From Chryseobacterium sp. R2A-55 (lineage in GTDB: Bacteria; Bacteroidota; Bacteroidia; Flavobacteriales; Weeksellaceae), in NCBI RefSeq assembly GCF_021401085.1, contig NZ_JACBFP010000008.1, positions 62,001 to 126,000 on the forward strand: DNA of 64,000 nucleotides. The letters are read 5' to 3'. A model generated the notes under the pieces. That model saw nothing but the letters and a program-made list of their open reading frames with translations. It ran no database searches and was not told the DNA's origin. The translations under genes were made by a program, and so were the position numbers. Within the stretch, counting starts at the first letter, position 1. Each line of letters starts with the position of its first letter. Shown here piece by piece: positions 58,264-64,000 of this stretch.

Positions 58264-59949
58264 TTATTTATTCCGTGTCTCGCGCACCTTTCGTAATTGC
58301 TCGTCTAAGTCAATATCGCAAATCGGAAGTTCTCGTGCCATCTCCACTAACTGTTTTGCTTTCTCAATTTTACGATAAGGGATATTATCTATGGAGGGAA
58401 AATCTGGGACCATTCCCTTAGCTGTCAACCGTTTCTTCTTATCTAGATATATTTTCAGGATCGGCAGAAAATCTGGTTTTTCAGCATTTAAGAAATAATG
58501 GATTAAAGTTGAAACATTTACCATAACTAAGTCATTAATGTTTCTAAAATCTGTATTCGAAGGTTTAATCTTCGTAAACTCTTTTGTTAAGTAAGATTCA
58601 ACAGCGGGCTGTGAAAACATACTTTCGCTGACTACAAGGATTGGAACAATTTCAACTGAAGTTTTTTTGTATTTACTTAATAAAATTGGATCAACTTTTT
58701 GAATATTTTCATTCAGTGATTCTATGACTTTTACCAGTTGTGAGATTCCTTTTCGCTTCTCTTTTCCGTTCGCTGTATTTAAGATAAATCTATCATCAAT
58801 AAAGGTTTTTGCAAATTGATAGGATTCATTGCTAAGAAACTCCCTAGACAACTCGTTATCTTTGAATTCAAATATGCAAACGAAATTATTATACCTTAAG
58901 TAACAATCCGGAAATCCCAAAAAAGATTCACAACCATAACTTATAAAAGTTCCTTTTCTTCCAAAACTTCTTTCTACCGCTTTACGAAAAACTATTTTTT
59001 CTGATACTTTGTCAGAAATCAGAGACTGGTAGGCATCGAACTTAAGTTGGGAATCATATTTCTTTTTATACAATTCGTACAACTGATAAGTAATTTTATA
59101 AAACAGGTGCTGACCGAAATTCGACCAGTTCAAAACATAATACTTGGAATCTTTTTTATACAAACTATTTAACTTCAATTCAATATCATTGACAGGTGTC
59201 TTCCCGATTATCTTATTAACCAATATACCATCACAATAATCAGCTATCCAGTGATCATCCTCTACATAAAAAGCATTATTGTTGTAATTATTTGCTAATG
59301 TTAAAATACGGAAAATTTCAAAGATCCATAAGTCCGGATTAGTTATCCCGTGTAGTTTGTAAAATTGGTTCAGGAGTTCATTATCTTCTAAAAAGAAATA
59401 ATGAAGCTGCGCTTTAATTTTTAGGATATCCGAAAAAAAGTCTGTTTCCTGCTGCTCGACGATCGTCTTCTTCATCATCAGTATCTGAGCAAATTCCAAA
59501 AAATGCTCAGCAGGTATTCCCTTAAGAAAATTACTATTATTGGAATCATAAATAGCCTGATTAATCAGTAAATAGACTTTGAAAAAATTTATTTCGAGAA
59601 TTTCCGAATCATCTTCCAGGGTGTGCTCATTTAAAAACGCATAATTTTCAACTACCATTTTCAAAAAATGAAAATTGGATTTTTCATTAAACAAAACATT
59701 GTGAGAATTCGACCGTAGCCGAAAATCAATTTTTAAGATTTCCGTCCTAAAATGATGATTTGTATAGCTGCTTGTATAAGAGTTGAAAATCTGCAAAGAA
59801 TTTGTTCCAGCCAACAATGAAGCGCTTGTTTTTCCCAAAGTCAATAATAAAGTCTCTGGTGAAATGCCTTTTAATAAATCAATAATTTCATGTGGTGATG
59901 AATATCCAAAAACATCTTTATAAGTAAGTACAACCGCAAAATCAGCCAT
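58264..59949 (-). CDS. PD-(D/E)XK-like protein of unknown function
   Basis: 561 residues. The first 330 residues are mostly helical without recognised family. At about 367-385 the order FPDCYLRYNNFVCIFEFKDN gives a P-D ... E-x-K pattern that fits the PD-(D/E)XK nuclease core, followed by a helix (SYQFAKTFIDD). It stands alone on its strand within the defence island, next to a repeat and a truncated IS. A single-gene nuclease defence protein is a reasonable guess. No helicase or sensor domain is visible. Confidence 0.55.
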   Translation of the reverse strand: MADFAVVLTYKDVFGYSSPHEIIDLLKGISPETLLLTLGKTSASLLAGTNSLQIFNSYTSSYTNHHFRTEILKIDFRLRSNSHNVLFNEKSNFHFLKMVVENYAFLNEHTLEDDSEILEINFFKVYLLINQAIYDSNNSNFLKGIPAEHFLEFAQILMMKKTIVEQQETDFFSDILKIKAQLHYFFLEDNELLNQFYKLHGITNPDLWIFEIFRILTLANNYNNNAFYVEDDHWIADYCDGILVNKIIGKTPVNDIELKLNSLYKKDSKYYVLNWSNFGQHLFYKITYQLYELYKKKYDSQLKFDAYQSLISDKVSEKIVFRKAVERSFGRKGTFISYGCESFLGFPDCYLRYNNFVCIFEFKDNELSREFLSNESYQFAKTFIDDRFILNTANGKEKRKGISQLVKVIESLNENIQKVDPILLSKYKKTSVEIVPILVVSESMFSQPAVESYLTKEFTKIKPSNTDFRNINDLVMVNVSTLIHYFLNAEKPDFLPILKIYLDKKKRLTAKGMVPDFPSIDNIPYRKIEKAKQLVEMARELPICDIDLDEQLRKVRETRNK

Positions 59950-59990
59950 TTGCTTTTTCTTTTAAATATACTACATTTTTTGCACCGCTG

Positions 59991-60146
59991 CAAAGTCTCC
60001 TGAATTTGAGCCCACAATAAAATAATGTTTTTCACAATCTCGAGAAGCCGGCGTTTTCCAAAACTAGAAAATCTCATTTGTACTGTTGATAAAAAAAATG
60101 AGGCATAAAGTTTATTTGTTGGATCGCACAAAGTCAGGAGACTTTG
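59991..60146. repeat. Repeat R1, copy 3
   Basis: Begins CAAAGTCTCCTGAATTTG (59991-60008) and ends with the perfect palindrome CAAAGTCAGGAGACTTTG (60129-60146). The interior matches the copies at 26.2 and 31.4 kb. The right end overlaps the cut end of the IS1182-type gene, so R1 marks a junction. Confidence 0.7.
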
Positions 60147-60583
60147 CCAGCGGGAATTCCATCCACAAATACCTGTCTCAAACTCACCAAGCCTTCCTCT
60201 GCCAAAAGCAAAACTACTTGCGAGAAAATATCCTTGAAGGCTGCTTCCAGCTTATTGCTCCGAAATCGGTTCACGGTATTGTGGTCCACGATGCTCATGT
60301 TGGAAAGCCACATAAAATTGATGTTTTCCCGAAGGGCTTTTTCTATTTTTCGAGACGAATATATATTGTTCATATACGCAAAAACCATCACTTTGAGCAT
60401 CATCACGGGATGATAACTGGGATTTCCTTCTTTGCTGTAGGCTTTGAGAAGTGGGTCAATATTCACTTTCTCCAAAATATCATTCACGATCCGGACAGGG
60501 TGGTTTTCGGGAATCAATTCCTCAAAACTATAAGGAAACAGCACCAGCTGATTTTGATTATAATGCTTGAAATTCATAAACAA
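60134..60583 (-). pseudogene. IS1182-type transposase, N-terminal part only
   Basis: 149 residues: MFMNFKHYNQNQLVLFPYSF, ENHPVRIVNDILEKVNIDPL, SYHPVMMLKVMVFAYMNNIY, NMSIVDHNTVNRFRSNKLEA, then VFVDG. The start matches DUF772-type transposases of IS1182. It breaks off just after the expected first catalytic Asp (VDG) at the R1 repeat and lacks the DDE remainder. Confidence 0.8.
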
Positions 60584-60637
60584 CTATCTGATTATCAAGC
60601 ATAAAGATACAAAAATCCTAAATAATAACCAAAAAAA

Positions 60638-60662
60638 ATCCGCCTCAGTTGTGAGACGGATT
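60638..60662. terminator. Hairpin upstream of the IS1182-type gene
   Basis: ATCCGCCTCA, GTTG loop, TGAGACGGAT, with an A-run on the left. As read on the minus strand it would stop transcription entering the IS gene from outside, a common protection at IS ends. Confidence 0.6.
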
Positions 60663-61190
60663 CCATCAAAATTTGTAGACCCACAGGGAGTAATTATTTA
60701 AACCAATAAAGCAATGTAAGTCATCATTTTACTGACAGTAAGCAAGTTAGATAATTTTATAAAAGCATAAGGCATCGTAAAAACCATTAAACAATCCCCG
60801 ATTTAGTCCCTGATTTTAGAAGTAGGGACTAAAAATACCCGCATCAAAATCTACACAACATTAATTATTAACGTACTGCCAACAGCCTGCGGAATTTCCT
60901 CTATAAATGTCAGTTTAGAAAATACGGAAAAAATTGATGCTGATTTTTTAGCTAAGTGACCAACGAGCAGTAGATCTGAAATTCACTAGTTGAATTTGGG
61001 TAATTTTAGTATAAAAGCGACCTCGATTTAATGGTGACTTATTCAGACCATCGAAGAATATCTGGTACGCGGTCGTCATTGCGGTATGTGCGTCGGCACA
61101 TAGGAATATTGCTGTGCGCGGTGGCGAAAGTGAATAATGCTGCTATATCATTCAGCGGAGAAACAGTATTTTATTTGACGATTTATGTGA
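60663..61190. other. Gene-free stretch
   Basis: No convincing gene, RNA or repeat on either strand. Confidence 0.5.
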
Positions 61191-61285
61191 TCAACTATTA
61201 GATTTTTGCACCATTTTTCTGCGTCTATACGCAACACTTAATTTTTTACCCAGAAAGAAAAAAAACGGACCGAAGCCCGCTTTGT

Positions 61286-63358
61286 TTAAAATTTCATTTT
61301 CTGAATCCTTACCGCATTTAGTATGGCAAGCAATGCTACGCCCACATCTGCAAAGACTGCTTCCCACATCGTGGCTAACCCCCCTGCTCCTAATACCAAG
61401 ACCACTGCTTTTACTCCAAAGGCCAACGCGATGTTCTGCCAAACAATTTTTTTTGTTTGCTTGCCAATATTAATGGCCATTGGGATTTTTGAAGGTTTGT
61501 CGTCCTGAATTACCACATCAGCGGTTTCAATGGTGGCATCACTCCCAAGGCCACCCATCGCTATGCCAACATCACTTAAAGCTACAACCGGAGCATCGTT
61601 GACACCGTCGCCAACAAATGCAACCGTTTCATTCCGTGCTTTTATTTCTTTGACTTTATTCACTTTATCTTCCGGCAATAAATCGCCAAAAGCATTAGGT
61701 ATGCCCAGTTTTCCTGCTACAGCTTTGACTACCGTTGCTTTATCACCGCTCAACATGGTAACTTTTACTCCTAAACTTTGAAGTTTCTGTACAGTTTCGG
61801 CAGCGTCTTCTTTGATGCTATCCGCAATGGTAAGGTATCCCGCAAATTTTCCTTCATAAGCAATGGCAATCAATGTTTCTACAATATCGTTTGGATTTAC
61901 ATCATATTGGATATTGAATTTATCCATCAGTTTAAAGTTTCCTACGAGCAACTCTTTTCCCTGATACGATCCCTTCAGGCCATGTCCAGCTATTTCTTCT
62001 ACATCTTCCAGCACCAGATTGTGGTCGGGTTCTCCCAGATGATCATGAATGGCGGTGGCTACAGGATGGGTGGAGGCATTTTCCATCACATTTACGAGTT
62101 TCAGGATGAGCTCTTTATCAAATTCCGACTTGATGTTAACGGTCTGTACTTTAAAAACGCCTACCGTCATGGTTCCCGTTTTGTCCATCACTACATTTTT
62201 AACGTCTGCGATAACGTCGAGGAAATTGCTCCCTTTAAATAAAATTCCGTTCCGGCTTGCTGCACCAATGCCGCCAAAGTAACCGAGCGGAATGCTGATG
62301 ACCAATGCGCATGGGCAGGAGATCACCAGAAAAATCAGGGCGCGGTATAACCAATCCCTAAAAATATATGTATCTACAAAGAAGTAAGGCAAGAGGCAGA
62401 TTGCCACGGCAAGGAATACTACAATGGGCGTATAGATCCTTGCAAATTTTCTGATAAACAATTCTGTGGGTGCTTTCTGTGCGGTAGCATTCTGCACCAT
62501 CTCCAAAATTTTAGAGAGTTTCGAATCACTGTAGAGCGTATTGACCTTTATCTGTGCCACGGTGTTCAGGTTGATCATTCCTGCGAGAACAATATCGTTT
62601 TTCTGTTTTGTATCCGGTTTGCTTTCACCGGTAAGTGCCGAAGTATTGAACGAAGCACTGTCTGAAATCAAAATTCCATCCAGGGCCAGTTTTTCTCCCG
62701 GTTTCAGCTGAATAACCGAATCCAGTGCAACTTCCGCCGCTTTTACCGTTTGTGGGCGGTTATCCACCAAGATGGTCACTTCATCGGGACGCTGATCGAG
62801 AAGTTTTGCTATGTTTCCTTTTGCGCGCTGAACGGCTAAAGTCTGGAAAACTTCGCCTACTGAATAGAAGAGCATTACAGCTACCCCTTCAGGATATTCA
62901 CCAATTGCAAAGGCACCTATTGTGGCAATAGACATTAGAAAAAACTCCGAAAACACATCTCCCTTCCTGATACTTTCAAACGCTTCTTTAAGAACCGGTA
63001 AACCTACCGGAAGATATGCCGCTGCATACCAACCAACCCGCAACCAATCATTGAACCAAGATTGAGGGATCAAATAATCGATTCCCAATCCTGCCATTAG
63101 AATCACGAATGAAATAATAGCCGGCAGAAACATTTGGAACGTTGTTTTTCCTTCTCCCGAATGGTCGTGCCCATCATCATCCGAGTGATCTTTAGCAGCG
63201 GGATTAACTTTTGAATCTACTGCGCAACAGTCTTTGTCAGCAAACTGCTTTCTGAGGCGCCGATCTGCGACGTTATTAATTTTCTCTTCTTCGGTACAGC
63301 AAATCTGCTTGCCGTATTTGTCATAGGTATGCTTGTGATGTGGATCTTTATTTATCAT
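61286..63358 (-). CDS. P1B-type heavy-metal-translocating ATPase (Zn/Cd/Pb class)
   Basis: 690 residues. The N-terminal region has Cys pairs (20-21, 44-45) and a His/Asp-rich stretch (58-67) for metal binding. Membrane helices follow, then CPC (348-350) in the transport helix, DKTGT (Asp392), a GDKATV box, and GDGVNDAPVVALSDVGIAMG. The C-terminal end is VALLAILNAVRIQKMKF. The pump exports Zn2+, Cd2+ or Pb2+ with ATP. The transporter gene upstream on the same strand also concerns metals. Confidence 0.9.
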   Translation of the reverse strand: MINKDPHHKHTYDKYGKQICCTEEEKINNVADRRLRKQFADKDCCAVDSKVNPAAKDHSDDDGHDHSGEGKTTFQMFLPAIISFVILMAGLGIDYLIPQSWFNDWLRVGWYAAAYLPVGLPVLKEAFESIRKGDVFSEFFLMSIATIGAFAIGEYPEGVAVMLFYSVGEVFQTLAVQRAKGNIAKLLDQRPDEVTILVDNRPQTVKAAEVALDSVIQLKPGEKLALDGILISDSASFNTSALTGESKPDTKQKNDIVLAGMINLNTVAQIKVNTLYSDSKLSKILEMVQNATAQKAPTELFIRKFARIYTPIVVFLAVAICLLPYFFVDTYIFRDWLYRALIFLVISCPCALVISIPLGYFGGIGAASRNGILFKGSNFLDVIADVKNVVMDKTGTMTVGVFKVQTVNIKSEFDKELILKLVNVMENASTHPVATAIHDHLGEPDHNLVLEDVEEIAGHGLKGSYQGKELLVGNFKLMDKFNIQYDVNPNDIVETLIAIAYEGKFAGYLTIADSIKEDAAETVQKLQSLGVKVTMLSGDKATVVKAVAGKLGIPNAFGDLLPEDKVNKVKEIKARNETVAFVGDGVNDAPVVALSDVGIAMGGLGSDATIETADVVIQDDKPSKIPMAINIGKQTKKIVWQNIALAFGVKAVVLVLGAGGLATMWEAVFADVGVALLAILNAVRIQKMKF

Positions 63359-63517
63359 TTTTATAAGTAATTAAATTTTAATATTCTTGATTATTTTCAA
63401 AGTGAGATTTAGTAAAATGTTATTCTTTAGTATAATCTTTCATGATTACTGTAAATTATTTTTCTAATCCCCCTCTTATAGCTGGATTATACTCCTGTAA
63501 ACAGGAGTGTTTTTTGG
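63359..63517. other. Short intergenic region with a hairpin
   Basis: ACTCCTGT-AA-ACAGGAGT at 63491-63508 is a perfect palindrome followed by T-rich sequence on the plus strand. It separates the ZIP-like gene from the ATPase gene. Confidence 0.55.
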
Positions 63518-64000
63518 TTACGCTATCATTCCTATTATTAAAAAGATTAGAAAACCAAAGAAAAACATACTTGTCTGTACCAAGGTTTCCTTTTCTTCAT
63601 GTGCTTCAGTAAGGAGTTCCTCTGTAACCAAGAAAAGCAGTGCAGCCAATCCAAAAGACAGTACCAGCTCTGACCATTCCTGTGACAGACCTTTTAGCAA
63701 TGTGATACCCAAAAATGCACCAGCTAAAAACAATGTGCCAAGAACTGACAAAATCAACATGTTTTTTTGTTTTGTTAAATTAAAGTCAGCACAAGCCAAA
63801 ACTACTGCTAATCCCAGAGAAAAAATTTCGAGAGCCAAAGCGATGGAAAGCAGAATTCCTTCGGTGCTTCCAGCCGCAAAACCAACGCCGAGAAGCACGC
63901 CATCTATTAGTAAATCGATGGCCAATGCCACCAGAAGTCCCATCGGCAAAGAATTTTTTACTGCCGATTTTTCAGCGTTTTTTTGAAATTTTTCTGAAAA
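63518..64000 (-). CDS. ZIP-like metal transporter, C-terminal part (partial)
   Basis: The frame is open through base 64000, so 160 residues are visible. It has about five membrane helices and an acidic box EELLTEAHEE between the last two, typical of ZIP-family transporters where the helix carries metal ligands. DLLIDGVLLGVGFAAGSTEG takes the place of the helix IV motif, with Asp in the ligand positions. Its direction of transport and metal cannot be told. It precedes the metal ATPase on the same strand. Confidence 0.7.
   Translation of the reverse strand, partial: FSEKFQKNAEKSAVKNSLPMGLLVALAIDLLIDGVLLGVGFAAGSTEGILLSIALALEIFSLGLAVVLACADFNLTKQKNMLILSVLGTLFLAGAFLGITLLKGLSQEWSELVLSFGLAALLFLVTEELLTEAHEEKETLVQTSMFFFGFLIFLIIGMIA

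Noticed and set aside
63491..63513. Hairpin as the terminator of the ZIP-like gene
   Set aside because: The T-run is on the plus strand, whereas the gene is on the minus strand; on that strand only ATAAT follows, so its role is unclear.

Overview
The window looks like a chromosomal segment of a Weeksellaceae-type Bacteroidota (Chryseobacterium / Kaistella / Epilithonimonas group). Reasons: flavobacterial promoters with a TAnnTTTG -7 box, SusC/SusD outer-membrane nutrient uptake genes, a signal peptidase I with a long internal insert, DUF5683 next to parAB, short RHS toxin tips, and a DUF6705-like lipoprotein. No replication origin, rRNA or tRNA gene was recognised.

Layout. 1-13.2 kb is ordinary core genome, almost all on the minus strand: the end of a RecB-like nuclease, lepB, dapB, a DUF5683 protein, parB, parA, a TonB-like protein, a DnaJ-domain membrane protein, an ECF sigma factor with a small membrane protein, a run of SRPBCC (AHSA1-like) and PhnB-type VOC proteins, and tpx. 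A protein of unknown function follows at 13.3 kb.

14.5-23.2 kb is the most unusual part. Small plus-strand units (orphan membrane or lipoproteins and RelE/HigB-type toxin-antitoxin pairs) are separated by long repeated, strongly palindromic elements, called here A (seven copies, 445 bp when complete), B (three copies, about 115 bp) and C (one copy). Several units begin and end with short sequences that are complementary to each other but differ between units. That is the hallmark of integron gene cassettes. No integrase is visible, so the region resembles a cluster of attC-like sites lacking an integrase, with unusually long sites.

23.3-31.5 kb is a polymorphic-toxin junkyard on mostly the minus strand: two 5'-truncated RHS tips with toxin domains and adjacent candidate immunity genes, broken toxin fragments, a JAMM-like protein, and a disabled IS982 element that cuts through a toxin fragment. 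31.8-38.6 kb carries a pair of abutting 22-bp palindromes upstream of a promoter, two small plus-strand genes, and a susD-susC-tlpA-like operon. 38.6-41.1 kb is nearly gene-free but full of structured repeats, with one 50-residue membrane peptide gene and a possible small RNA.

41.1-60.6 kb is a defence island. It holds an XRE regulator, a DUF4007 gene and a truncated P-loop ATPase, then a cargo block (kinase-like protein, membrane protein, PIN-GNAT-EVE fusion, ASCH protein, HNH nuclease, methyltransferase-HIT fusion, small proteins). After the cargo come a 5'-truncated PLD-helicase, a small protein, a zinc-hook DndD/Rad50-like ATPase and a companion. Further on are an XRE-ImmA-PIN trio, a 561-residue PD-(D/E)XK-like protein, and a truncated IS1182-type transposase. 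61.3-64 kb returns to metal homeostasis: a P1B-type ATPase and the end of a ZIP-like transporter.
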